Source: Flavobacterium beibuense F44-8
GTDB taxonomy: Bacteria; Bacteroidota; Bacteroidia; Flavobacteriales; Flavobacteriaceae
Length of the DNA: 64,000 nucleotides
Assembly: GCF_000769915.1 (NCBI RefSeq)
Contig: NZ_JRLV01000015.1
Location: forward strand, 1 to 64,000
Direction of reading: 5' to 3'
Position numbers and translations under genes: made by a program. The notes under the pieces are model-generated. The model was not told the origin of the DNA and did no database searches. It saw nothing but the letters and a program-made list of their open reading frames with translations. Shown here piece after piece: positions 44,301-52,705 of this stretch (position 1 is the first letter of the stretch; each line of letters opens with the position of its first letter).

Positions 44301-44948
44301 ATGGATATAGAAAATATAGTTGTTTGGGTAATAATAGGTATTACCGCATTGATAAGCTTTAAGGGATTTGATAATGTTTATTTCTTTAGGAAATACGACT
44401 TTCATATAGGCAGTATAAGGGCGGGGGAACAGTTTAGAATGTTTACCAGTGCGTTTTTGCATGCTGATCCAATGCACCTTATTTTTAATATGTATACACT
44501 TTACATATTTGCGCCTATGGTACTTGATGAACTTGGAGTAATAAATTTCCTTATTATTTACTTTTCCAGCCTTATATGTGGTAATCTGTTAACGCTTTCT
44601 ATTCATAAAAACGACTTGCATTACAGGGCTATTGGCGCATCGGGAGCTGTAATGGGAGTTATATATTCGGCGGTATTGTTAGATCCGGATCAGAAAATCT
44701 ACCTGTTTTTTATTTTAAAAATGCCTCTATATGTTTTTGGTTTAGGATACCTACTATATTCTATTTATGGTATGAAGGCCAAGGCCGATAACATAGGGCA
44801 TACCGCTCACTTTGGCGGTGCCATAGGCGGACTCGTATTTACACTTTGTAAGAGACCTGAACTTTTCCAAACACAAACTCTTGTAATAGGCTTACTTGTA
44901 GTGCCTATTGTTATTTTATTCTTCATGGCCCGGTCGGGGAAAATTTAG
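44301..44948 (+). CDS. Rhomboid-family intramembrane serine protease
   Basis: A 215-residue, six-helix membrane protein. HLIFNMYTLYIFAP is the TM2 motif, the active serine lies in GASGAVMG (about Ser114) and the catalytic His in HTAHFGGA (about His170). Rhomboids cut single-pass proteins inside the membrane. I use ATG 44301; an upstream TTG adds only two residues. Confidence 0.92.
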   Translation: MDIENIVVWVIIGITALISFKGFDNVYFFRKYDFHIGSIRAGEQFRMFTSAFLHADPMHLIFNMYTLYIFAPMVLDELGVINFLIIYFSSLICGNLLTLSIHKNDLHYRAIGASGAVMGVIYSAVLLDPDQKIYLFFILKMPLYVFGLGYLLYSIYGMKAKADNIGHTAHFGGAIGGLVFTLCKRPELFQTQTLVIGLLVVPIVILFFMARSGKI

Positions 44949-45003
44949 TATAAATAAATACTTAATCTTTAAACTGAAAAAGAAAGTTAGTTGTCTCAGT
45001 GTT

Positions 45004-45084
45004 ATGAAAAACGCTAAAAAATTATCTTTCACCACTCGTTTGATTATCATTTTCTTAACAGCCTGTATTATGTGGTTTTGCTAA
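45004..45084 (+). CDS. Possible 26-residue membrane peptide
   Basis: MKNAKKLSFTTRLIIIFLTA followed by CIMWFC: a basic start and one hydrophobic helix. It lies between the rhomboid and SIMPL genes. It is listed because the layout is typical of small membrane proteins, but chance is a fair alternative. Confidence 0.3.
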   Translation: MKNAKKLSFTTRLIIIFLTACIMWFC

Positions 45085-45155
45085 TTTCGTAACAATTGCC
45101 CGCTTTTATGGCATGCAATTTGGAATTCATTAACCAAAACAAAAAAATAAGCACT

Positions 45156-45845
45156 ATGAAAAAATTTGCAATTGTATTAGTTATGATGGTAGCAGGAGCT
45201 GCAAACGCACAACAGGCATCCACGCCACAGGTTACCGTACAGGGTGAGGGTATAATAAAAGTAACGCCGGATATGGCTACCATTACCATTGGGGTAAATA
45301 ACGAAGGTAACGATGCTAAAGACGTTAAAAAGGAAAACGATAAAGCTACCGATGCTGTTATTAAGTACCTTAAAAAAGCCGGTATTGATGCTAAGGATTA
45401 TCAAACCGAGCGCGTGTACCTTAACAGGAACTATGACTATGATAAAAAGAAATACTATTACAGGGCTTCACAAACCATATCGGTTAAATTAAAAGATTTA
45501 AGTAAGTATGATGACCTTATTACAGGTCTTACCGAAGCCGGAGTGAACAACATACAGGGCGTAAATTTTGAATCGTCTAAACAAAAGGAGTATGAAGCAC
45601 AGGCAAGGAGAGAAGCTATGCTTGATGCCCAGAAAAAAGCTAAAGAGTATGCATCGGCAATTGGGCAAAGTATAGGTGCTGCTATGATGATTACCGAGAA
45701 TGGTTCGTCGTCTTATATGCCTTTGCGTATGAAAGCAGTATCTTATGAAATGGCTGCTGATTCTACAGGATCAAGAGAAACCATTGCTGTAGGCGAAATA
45801 GAAATAAAGGCAAATGTAACTGTAGGTTTTGCTTTAAAGCTATAA
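45156..45845 (+). CDS. SIMPL-domain (DUF541) periplasmic protein
   Basis: A 229-residue protein with signal peptide (FAIVLVMMVAGAANAQ). The SIMPL/DUF541 pattern is clear: VTVQGEGIIKVTPDMATITI, then TDAVIKYLKKAGIDAKDYQT, LTEAGVNNIQGVNF, ARREAMLDAQKKAKEYASAI and VTVGFALKL. The function is poorly known. The longer in-frame start at 45096 would bury the signal peptide. Confidence 0.92.
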   Translation: MKKFAIVLVMMVAGAANAQQASTPQVTVQGEGIIKVTPDMATITIGVNNEGNDAKDVKKENDKATDAVIKYLKKAGIDAKDYQTERVYLNRNYDYDKKKYYYRASQTISVKLKDLSKYDDLITGLTEAGVNNIQGVNFESSKQKEYEAQARREAMLDAQKKAKEYASAIGQSIGAAMMITENGSSSYMPLRMKAVSYEMAADSTGSRETIAVGEIEIKANVTVGFALKL

Positions 45846-45875
45846 TAAGAGTCAACAAAAAATATTAGCAAATAC

Positions 45876-45909
45876 AAATCCCCAAGGGCATTGCCTTTGG
45901 GGATTTTTT
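45876..45909 (+). terminator. Intrinsic terminator after the SIMPL gene
   Basis: AAATCCCCAA-g-GGC pairs with GCC-t-TTGGGGATTT, then seven T residues. Confidence 0.9.
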
Positions 45910-46039
45910 TATGTCAAATACCTGTAAATGAGTTGCTAAAGTTTTGTTAAGTTGTGTAAGTAATGTTTTAGGATTTGTTAATTTAAAGGTGTGAATTTAA
46001 CACTTACCTTAATTGCACGTTCTGCTAGTAACATGAAAA

Positions 46040-46139
46040 CCACATTACAAATTATACGAGTTAAGAATTTAGTTGTCTACCTGAAATAGGTTGGACGTTG
46101 TTCCTGTCCCCGGGATAATGCGCCCCGGGGATTTTTTTT
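46040..46139 (+). ncRNA. Candidate small RNA or leader ending in a strong terminator
   Basis: TCCCCGGG (46107-46114) pairs with CCCGGGGA (46124-46131), followed by eight T residues. No gene lies in the 195 bases upstream, so the terminator closes an untranslated transcript. AAATAGGTTG (46084-46093) is shared with the 41.3 kb candidate. The loop reads ATAATGCGC, recalling the GATAACGCACC seen on the + strand of the 22.6 kb element. No clear promoter was found, so boundaries are guesses. Confidence 0.4.
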
Positions 46140-46197
46140 CTGTTCTGTAAAAAAATAAGTTGATTAAATATTAGGTTAGTTATTGTGATTCCCCTGC

Positions 46198-46231
46198 AGT
46201 CCTCCTGCCAAAAACAGGAGGACTTTATTTT
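46198..46231 (+). terminator. Second hairpin terminator upstream of the sulfatase gene
   Basis: AGTCCTCCTG (46198-46207) pairs with CAGGAGGACT (46215-46224), followed by TTATTTTT. With the one at 46107-46139 it makes two terminators in a row without a gene between. The second may belong to another short RNA or act as an attenuator for the sulfatase operon. Confidence 0.7.
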
Positions 46232-46376
46232 TATATAGCCAACTTATAATTCTTAAAACTTTGTTAATCAACTGGTTTTTAGTGTTTTATTTTTGTTAAT
46301 TTTATAGAAGTACAGTTTTTTACCAACCATATTGCTGCACTATCAAATCAACCTGAACAATAAATAGCCAATTATT

Positions 46377-47933
46377 ATGAAACAAAAATTCCTTACACTG
46401 GCGTTGCTTGTGGCTTTTGCTGCAACAGCACAAAAACAACCCAACATTCTTGTTATTATGGTAGATGATGTGGCACCAAACTCACTTGGCGCTTACACCA
46501 TGGGTATGCAGTACCCAACACCTAACATAGACAGGATTGCTAAAGAGGGGGTACTGTTTACAGATCATTATTCACAGCCCAGCTGTACTGCCGGGCGTGC
46601 TGCATTCATAACAGGGCAAAAGCCCGTTAGAACAGGGCTTACTACAGTAGGGCAGCCGGGTAATCCGTTAGGATTAAAGTTTGACGATCCAACCCTAGCC
46701 GAACTTTTAAAACCTATGGGATACATGACTGGGCAGTTTGGTAAAAACCACCTTGGTGACCGTAACGAGCATTTACCTACGGTACATGGCTTTGATGAGT
46801 TTTACGGTAACCTGTACCACCTAAACGTATCGGAAGAGCCGGAACAGGCCGATTATCCAAAGAGTAAGGAATTTGCCGAAAAATACGGTCCGCGTGGTGT
46901 GATAGAGTCTTATGCTTCTACAAAAGATGATGGAACGGTAGACCCAAGGTTTGGACGTGTGGGCAAGCAACGCATTAAAGATACGGGTCCGCTTACTACT
47001 ACACGTATGGAAACCTTTGACGATACACTGGTAGCCAAGTCCAAAGATTTTATGAAACGCGCTAAAGATGCCAATAAACCTTTCTTTATATGGCATGCAT
47101 CCAGCCGTATGCACGTGTATACGCATCTTAAAAAAGAACACAGATACCTTGCTGCCGATATTAGTACCGACGTCGATTTGTTTGGTAGCGGACTAATGGA
47201 ACACGACATGCAGGTGGGCGAGCTGTTAGACTATCTGGATGAACTGGGTATTGCCGATAATACTATTGTGATTTATACTACCGATAACGGCCCCGAACAA
47301 AGTACCTGGCCTCATGCCGGTACAACCATGTTTAGGGGTGAGAAAATGACAACCTGGGAAGGAGGATTGCGTTCGCCATTTCTGGTTAGATGGCCTGCTA
47401 AGATCCCTGCCGGACTGATAAGAAACGGAATCTCGGCACACGAGGATGTACTGCCTACACTTATGGCAGCAGTAGGAGAGCCTAATATTAGCGACGATCT
47501 TAAAAAAGGTAAAAAGGTAGGCAACATGACCTACAAGGTACACATAGACGGCTTTAATAACCTTGATTACTGGACAGGTAAGGCAGATGATTCTAAAAGA
47601 AACTACTTCTTTTACTACTATGAGTCCAGCTTAACGGCGCTTAGGGTTGGTCCGTGGAAAATGCACTTTGCTACTAAAGAACGCTATTTTGACGACATGG
47701 TAACTCATACTATGCCTATGCTGTTCAATTTAAGGAAAGACCCGTTTGAGCATTATGACGATATTACGGGCTTCCACCAGATAATGGAAAAATCGTGGGT
47801 ATTACAACCGGCGTTAGGAATATTACAGGAGCACTTAGAAACATTTAAGGAATTTCCGCCAAGGCAGGCCGCGGCCTCGCTAGACGTTAATAAAGCTATA
47901 GACAAAATACTGCGGGCGGGAACTAGGCAGTAG
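46377..47933 (+). CDS. Secreted arylsulfatase (type I, family S1)
   Basis: A 518-residue protein with a signal peptide (residues 1-18) and the sulfatase core. NILVIMVDDVAPNSLGAYTM gives the metal-binding Asp pair. Cys70 in SCTAGRAAFITGQ is the residue to be converted to formylglycine, though CTAGR has Ala where CxPxR has Pro. TGQFGKNHLGDR and YTTDNGPE complete the active site. It hydrolyses a sulfate ester outside the cytosol and needs a maturase encoded elsewhere. It is first of a probable operon with 48117 and 49194. Confidence 0.93.
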   Translation: MKQKFLTLALLVAFAATAQKQPNILVIMVDDVAPNSLGAYTMGMQYPTPNIDRIAKEGVLFTDHYSQPSCTAGRAAFITGQKPVRTGLTTVGQPGNPLGLKFDDPTLAELLKPMGYMTGQFGKNHLGDRNEHLPTVHGFDEFYGNLYHLNVSEEPEQADYPKSKEFAEKYGPRGVIESYASTKDDGTVDPRFGRVGKQRIKDTGPLTTTRMETFDDTLVAKSKDFMKRAKDANKPFFIWHASSRMHVYTHLKKEHRYLAADISTDVDLFGSGLMEHDMQVGELLDYLDELGIADNTIVIYTTDNGPEQSTWPHAGTTMFRGEKMTTWEGGLRSPFLVRWPAKIPAGLIRNGISAHEDVLPTLMAAVGEPNISDDLKKGKKVGNMTYKVHIDGFNNLDYWTGKADDSKRNYFFYYYESSLTALRVGPWKMHFATKERYFDDMVTHTMPMLFNLRKDPFEHYDDITGFHQIMEKSWVLQPALGILQEHLETFKEFPPRQAAASLDVNKAIDKILRAGTRQ

Positions 47934-47974
47934 TGCATATTCAGGTTAATTAATGTAATTGTAATCCCCGCAAT

Positions 47975-48010
47975 ATTTCCCCGCATAGCAATGTGCGGGG
48001 AAATTGATTT
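47975..48010 (+). terminator. Hairpin after the sulfatase gene
   Basis: ATTTCCCCGCA pairs with TGCGGGGAAAT around an 8-base loop. The following run is short (TGATTT), so termination may be partial and let the HAD gene be read. Confidence 0.6.
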
Positions 48011-48116
48011 AGCATGGTGTATCGGTGATATAGCGATGCGATTTTAGCCCCCCTCTACAAGATAAATTCTTGACATAAACTTACTAATGCAACAATCAAC
48101 CAAAACCACAATTGCA

Positions 48117-49154
48117 ATGAATGTAAAGTTAAACGGAACAAGGCTATTTGCCTTTTGTATGCTATTTGCCTCTTTAACGGCATGTAAGCAGGAACCATCT
48201 GTAAAAACCGAACCTACAACAGTACAAACTACTGAAAACAGTGATCCGTTGCCATCATGGAACGATGTTGCCAGCAAAAAAGCCATTATCAGTTTTGTGA
48301 AAGATGTAACTACCGAAGGCAGTGCCAATTTTATTCCGGTAGCAGACCGTATTGCTACGTTTGATAACGATGGTACGCTATGGAGCGAGCAACCTACTTA
48401 TTTTCAGCTATTCTTCACTATGGACAGGGTAAAACAGCTTTCAGCAAATCATCCCGAATGGAAAGATAAACAACCCTATAAAGCTGCTATTGAGCACGAT
48501 TTGAAAACGCTAATGCAACAGGGCGATAAAGCTCTTTTTGATATGGTAATGGAAGTACACGGCAATGTAACTGCCGAGGAGTTTGATAAATTGGTAAAAG
48601 ACTGGATTGCAACTGCAAAACATCCTACAAAAGATGTGCTCTTTACCGATTTGACTTATAAACCCATGCAGGAACTTTTAGACTACTTAAAGGCGTACGA
48701 CTTTAAACTGTTTATCGTTTCGGGCGGGGGTATTGAGTTTATGCGTGCCTGGACCGAAGGTGTTTACGGTATCCCCGATCACCAGATTGTAGGAACTACC
48801 AACAAAACAGAATTCGATTACAATGACGGTAACCCGGTAATACGAATATTGCCTGAGCTTGAATTTATGGACGATAAGGGAGGCAAGCCTGTGGGGATTA
48901 ATAAATTCATTGGGCGTAAGCCTGTTTTTGCTGCCGGGAATTCTGATGGTGATTTACAAATGATGCAGTATGCGGCATCAAACAAGTATAAAAATTTTGA
49001 GCTATATGTACATCATACCGATTCTGTTAGGGAATGGGCTTATGACAGGAAATCGCCTATTGGTACTTTAAACAAAGGGCTTGACGAAGCTGCCGCAAAA
49101 GGCTGGACAGTTGTCGATATGAAAAACGACTGGAATACTATTTACGGTAATTAA
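48117..49154 (+). CDS. HAD-family phosphatase lipoprotein
   Basis: A 345-residue product with lipobox Cys23 (FASLTAC) and a phosphoserine-phosphatase-like HAD domain. The nucleophile loop is TFDNDGTLW (Asp83, Asp85), FIVSGGGIEF is the motif II Ser, and AAGNSDGDLQMM is motif IV. A HAD hydrolase outside the cytosol is likely to be a nonspecific phosphatase. The gene begins 183 bases after the sulfatase and 39 bases before the next gene. Confidence 0.88.
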   Translation: MNVKLNGTRLFAFCMLFASLTACKQEPSVKTEPTTVQTTENSDPLPSWNDVASKKAIISFVKDVTTEGSANFIPVADRIATFDNDGTLWSEQPTYFQLFFTMDRVKQLSANHPEWKDKQPYKAAIEHDLKTLMQQGDKALFDMVMEVHGNVTAEEFDKLVKDWIATAKHPTKDVLFTDLTYKPMQELLDYLKAYDFKLFIVSGGGIEFMRAWTEGVYGIPDHQIVGTTNKTEFDYNDGNPVIRILPELEFMDDKGGKPVGINKFIGRKPVFAAGNSDGDLQMMQYAASNKYKNFELYVHHTDSVREWAYDRKSPIGTLNKGLDEAAAKGWTVVDMKNDWNTIYGN

Positions 49155-49193
49155 CCATAAGCTATAAAATACTAACGTTAACCTATATCAATT

Positions 49194-49982
49194 ATGAAAC
49201 ACACTTTACTAATAACCTGTAGTTTACTGTTTTGTTTTATGGTAAACGCCCAAAGTGATGATGCCGAACTGGCAAAAAAACTTTCTAACCCAATTGCATC
49301 GCTTATTAGTGTGCCTTTTCAAAATAACAGTGATTATGGTATAGGCGGGCTTAACGGTTCGCGCAATACTATGAACATACAGCCTGTAATCCCATTAAGC
49401 CTTAATGAAAACTGGAACTTAATAGGCAGGGTTATACTTCCGGTTGTTACCCAGTATAATATTACAGGGGCGGGTGAAAAACAAAACGGACTTAGTGATG
49501 CAGTAGTAAGCGGCTTTTTTAGTCCAAAAGCATCTAAAAACGGTTTAACATGGGGTGTGGGGCCGGTATTGTTGTTACCTGTAGGTACAGACGATTATCT
49601 TACAACTAAAAAGTTTGGGGTAGGACCTACGGCGGTAGCATTAAAACAAAGCAACGGGTGGACCTATGGTGCACTGGTAAACCAAATTTGGAGTGTTGCC
49701 GGAGACAGTGATCGCCCTGATGTTAGCCAAATGTTCCTTCAGCCGTTTGTAACCTATAACTGGCAAAGTGGTGCAGGGCTTGGCTGTAATATGGAAATGA
49801 CACAAAACTGGCAAAGCAGTGATACTACCATTTGGCTTAATCCAACCCTTAGCGGATTAACAAGTTTAGGCAGTCAGAAAATATCACTGGTAATAGGACC
49901 GAGGCTTAACCTTGCAGCTCCCGATGGAGGTAAGGCCGACTGGGGCTGGCGTGCCGTGGTAATATTTTTGTTCCCTAAGTAA
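49194..49982 (+). CDS. Outer-membrane beta-barrel protein (often misnamed neuromedin U)
   Basis: A 262-residue product with signal peptide (LITCSLLFCFMVNAQ). The repeated amphipathic strands include NPIASLISVPFQNNSDYGIG, GVGPVLLLPVGTDDYLTT and PTAVALKQSNGWTYGALVNQ. This family is a transporter-like barrel in many Bacteroidota and Proteobacteria and often lies near sulfatases. It closes the sulfatase-HAD group, so it may help import or export the same substrate; that link is inference. Confidence 0.8.
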   Translation: MKHTLLITCSLLFCFMVNAQSDDAELAKKLSNPIASLISVPFQNNSDYGIGGLNGSRNTMNIQPVIPLSLNENWNLIGRVILPVVTQYNITGAGEKQNGLSDAVVSGFFSPKASKNGLTWGVGPVLLLPVGTDDYLTTKKFGVGPTAVALKQSNGWTYGALVNQIWSVAGDSDRPDVSQMFLQPFVTYNWQSGAGLGCNMEMTQNWQSSDTTIWLNPTLSGLTSLGSQKISLVIGPRLNLAAPDGGKADWGWRAVVIFLFPK

Positions 49983-50006
49983 GTATATAAAATATAGATA
50001 TTTTTA

Positions 50007-50033
50007 AAGTCCTGAAATTCAGGGCTTTTTTTT
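50007..50033 (+). terminator. Intrinsic terminator of the sulfatase operon
   Basis: AAGTCCTGAA pairs with TTCAGGGCTT (one G-T pair), then eight T residues. Confidence 0.85.
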
Positions 50034-50090
50034 GTAATTTTAAAACGCTTATAATTTGCTTATTGTCAGTTTTTTACTCCTTACCATATT

Positions 50091-50888
50091 ATGAAAACTT
50101 TCTTTTTAAGTGATATAAAATACAGGCTACTGTATTTAGTTTTCCTGCTGGCTGTGAGTCAGTCACTGTTTTCTCAAACCGAAGATTATGGTCAGTTTTG
50201 GAATGAGTACTTATTTATAAGGGATATAAACCCAAAATGGGGTATTGATGTAGCCGGAGGTTTTCGTACCAGTAGTGTGCCGGGTAACAGTAGTTTTATG
50301 TCGCAGGTCACCCGTATACACGCTAAGGCAGGGGCAAGGTGCTATATTTCCAAACGATGGACGCTATTTGCCTCATTTGGTTATTTTTTAAACCGAGATG
50401 TACCCGAACTTTCCCAAAGAAAAGCACCGGAGCTAAGAACTTCTATACAGGCCAATTACCTGATGATAAAACAAAGGTTCAGACTTGGACTTAAAACAGG
50501 CTTGGAAGACCGTCATTTAAAAAATGACGATAACTATTTTGAGTCGGTTTTCAGATTGCGGTTACAGCTTAAGGGTGTGTATCCGTTAAACGGACCCGTA
50601 ATAAAGGAAAAGGTACTGTATAGTTTCCTTTCTGATGAAGTTATGTTTAAAACCAAAAGCAGCGTAAGCGGATCTTCTGTTTTTGACAGGAATCGTTTTA
50701 ATGCTGGTTTGGGATATTCGTTTGCAAACGATTTGCAACTGGAGGTTTCTTACGTACAGGATATACTGCCAAGGCATGACAGAACAGTATCTTATCATGT
50801 ATTACAGGCCAACGTGATTTTTACAGATTTCCTTCCTAACTTTAAAAAGAAATACGAACGCGAAAAAACCGCTATAGAAGGGCAGTAG
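50091..50888 (+). CDS. DUF2490-type outer-membrane protein
   Basis: A 265-residue product with signal peptide ending SLFSQ. DUF2490 features are visible: QFWNEYLFIRDINPKWGIDV near the start and the barrel strands RWTLFASFGYFLNRD and ELRTSIQANYLMIKQRFRL. RFNAGLGYSFANDLQLEVSY appears near the end. It is predicted to be an outer-membrane barrel of unknown cargo. Its stop abuts the stop of the convergent YqhA gene with no base between. Confidence 0.82.
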   Translation: MKTFFLSDIKYRLLYLVFLLAVSQSLFSQTEDYGQFWNEYLFIRDINPKWGIDVAGGFRTSSVPGNSSFMSQVTRIHAKAGARCYISKRWTLFASFGYFLNRDVPELSQRKAPELRTSIQANYLMIKQRFRLGLKTGLEDRHLKNDDNYFESVFRLRLQLKGVYPLNGPVIKEKVLYSFLSDEVMFKTKSSVSGSSVFDRNRFNAGLGYSFANDLQLEVSYVQDILPRHDRTVSYHVLQANVIFTDFLPNFKKKYEREKTAIEGQ

Positions 50889-51377
50889 CTATTCTCCTTT
50901 TTTTAGGAAGTAAAGGCTTAGAGCCAGTATTAGTATGGCACCCGGCAGTATAAGCTGTGCTAATGAAAAGGGCTCGTTCTTAATAATTTTATGTAGTGCC
51001 AGGTCGCCTATATAAGTAATGATGAAAGTTGTAAGTATAGCTTCCCAAAGTATTATTTTAAGCTCTGTTAGTGATTTTATCTGTAACCATTTAGGGAGCT
51101 CAGCAAACAGTTTTGCCTTTTCTTCCGTTTCGTGTTTAAAGAGTAGTGTTATACCAATGGAAAAGATAAAGAATACTATAGACAGCAAAACAAAATCTAC
51201 CGTTTGTAGCAGCCCTACAGCCATTTTAGCAGGCTTATTTTCGGTTTGCTCAAAGGTAATCATTATGGTATGGATTAGGTCTACCACGGCGAGGGAAAGC
51301 ATTATGAGTCCGCAAATAAATACCAGCGCCGATATTAGCTTGGAAATGTTTCCCAGTAAATTAAAAAAGAGCCTCAT
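50889..51377 (-). CDS. YqhA-family (UPF0114) inner-membrane protein
   Basis: A 162-residue protein with four helices: residues about 10-30 (ISALVFICGLIMLSLAVVDL), 58-82 (LLQTVDFVLLSIVFFIFSIG), 107-125 and 138-158. The loop WLQIKSLTELK matches the family motif W(x)n(I/L)xxLxxLK. The role is unknown. It converges exactly with the DUF2490 gene. Confidence 0.88.
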   Translation of the reverse strand: MRLFFNLLGNISKLISALVFICGLIMLSLAVVDLIHTIMITFEQTENKPAKMAVGLLQTVDFVLLSIVFFIFSIGITLLFKHETEEKAKLFAELPKWLQIKSLTELKIILWEAILTTFIITYIGDLALHKIIKNEPFSLAQLILPGAILILALSLYFLKKGE

Positions 51378-51475
51378 AATTGGTTGGTTTTTAAAGTATT
51401 AATTTACTAATACCCTGTTAAAAACTAAAACCGATTATGTTTTCTTTAACATATTAAAAACCAGTGTGGTGAAGT

Positions 51476-51838
51476 TTAAATTTCGCCGCTTCTTATTTTT
51501 TCGCGGTGGTTTTCGCCCCATTCAACAAGGGAATTTAATACAGGTTCTAAAGTATCACTATATGAGGTTAGCAGGTATTCCACCACCACAGGAGTTTCAG
51601 TATACACCATACGTTTTATGAGTCCGTTTGCTTCTAGGTCTTTTAATTCACCCGAAAGCACTTTTGCCGATAGTCCCGGTATGGAACGCTGTATTTCATT
51701 AAAGCGTTTGTTACCGTTTTTAAGCGAGATTATAATGCGTAGTTTCCACTTACCGCCTATTACATAAAACGAATCGCTCATTGCGTTAAGCGCCGCCATG
51801 CAGCTGGTTTGGTCGTGTACTTTTTCGGGTTTTTTCAT
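51476..51838 (-). CDS. HxlR-family transcriptional regulator
   Basis: A 120-residue winged-helix protein. Cys13 is followed by ALNAMSDSFYVIGGKWKLRI, then NGNKRFNEIQRSIPGLSAKV, LKDLEANGLIKR and a YTETPVVVEYLLT wing. HxlR proteins often sense electrophiles or redox state through the N-terminal Cys. It is divergent from a DoxX gene, and interleaved inverted repeats in between may be its operator. Confidence 0.92.
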   Translation of the reverse strand: MKKPEKVHDQTSCMAALNAMSDSFYVIGGKWKLRIIISLKNGNKRFNEIQRSIPGLSAKVLSGELKDLEANGLIKRMVYTETPVVVEYLLTSYSDTLEPVLNSLVEWGENHREKIRSGEI

Positions 51839-51854
51839 AGGGTGCTTACATAAA

Positions 51855-51913
51855 GGTTACCACTTACCTTTGGGTAACTGCTAACTTTTGGTAAGTAAAT
51901 GTACTTAAGTTTG
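51855..51913 (+). promoter_or_regulatory. Candidate HxlR operator and DoxX promoter
   Basis: Two interleaved inverted repeats occur: GTTACC (51856-51861) with GGTAAC (51873-51878), and ACTTACC (51862-51868) with GGTAAGT (51890-51896). A full -7 box TAAGTTTG follows at 51906-51913, 25 bases before the DoxX ATG. The repeats sit where the -33 region of the DoxX promoter should be, so binding would block it. Confidence 0.55.
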
Positions 51914-51937
51914 TAATACAAAACAAACTTTTTAATA

Positions 51938-52315
51938 ATGAAGAAAAACAAAATTATTTACTGGATTACCACATCGCTTGCCATGCTAATGGGTGGAGTA
52001 AGCGGATTTTTATATTTATTAATGCCGCAAATGAAAGAGGCTTTCCAGCTTATGGGATTCCCTGATTATTTTAGGATTGAACTTGCCATAGCAAAAATAA
52101 TAGGCCTGTTTGTAATACTGCTGCCACAGGTACCGGCTAAGTTTAAGGAGTGGGCATATACCGGTTTTGGTATAGTGTTTATTTCTGCCATTATAGCGCA
52201 TACGGTAGTGCAGGGATTTGCTACAGCAATTGCACCTATTGTTGTATTGGTTTTACTGAGTGTTTCCTATACGTATTACCATAAATTACAGGCTACGAAA
52301 GTGAAAGCCAACTAA
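51938..52315 (+). CDS. DoxX-family membrane protein
   Basis: A 125-residue, four-helix protein: YWITTSLAMLMGGVSGFLYL, then GFPDYFRIELAIAKIIGLFV, FKEWAYTGFGIVFISAIIAH and VLVLLSVSYTYYHK. The PDYFR..LA..KIIG motif is typical of DoxX-like proteins. The role is unclear. It is probably regulated by the divergent HxlR gene. Confidence 0.88.
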   Translation: MKKNKIIYWITTSLAMLMGGVSGFLYLLMPQMKEAFQLMGFPDYFRIELAIAKIIGLFVILLPQVPAKFKEWAYTGFGIVFISAIIAHTVVQGFATAIAPIVVLVLLSVSYTYYHKLQATKVKAN

Positions 52316-52340
52316 ATTTAATTTTTATAGCTCTTTTTAA

Positions 52341-52367
52341 AGCCTCCCTTTATCGGGGAGGTTTTTT
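52341..52367 (+). terminator. Intrinsic terminator of the DoxX gene
   Basis: CCTCCC pairs with GGGAGG around TTTATCG, then six T residues. The following 52370-52705 is very A+T-rich with no gene visible. Confidence 0.88.
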
Positions 52368-52705
52368 GTTTTTACTTCTGCGAACAGAATATAAAAGAAA
52401 AATCTTAATTTTCTTACTACCAGAGGCTAGTCATCATTTTGATTGCAAGATTATTTTATATACTCTATATATAAAGGGTAATTGTGTGGTTTGTAAGAAA
52501 AGCGGTAGGTAAAAGTACGGGGAGTAGTAAAACAGGTGGTTTAGCGGGGTGTTGTTGTTTAATATTTATGCATTTTAGCGTTGTAGATTTATTTTAGATT
52601 CTTTTCAATATATGATTTCATTAAAATATGTTGATTAAATGGGGACTTTTCTACAATATAATTATTTATAAAAACTAGAGCCTAATTAAAATAACATAAT
52701 TGATA

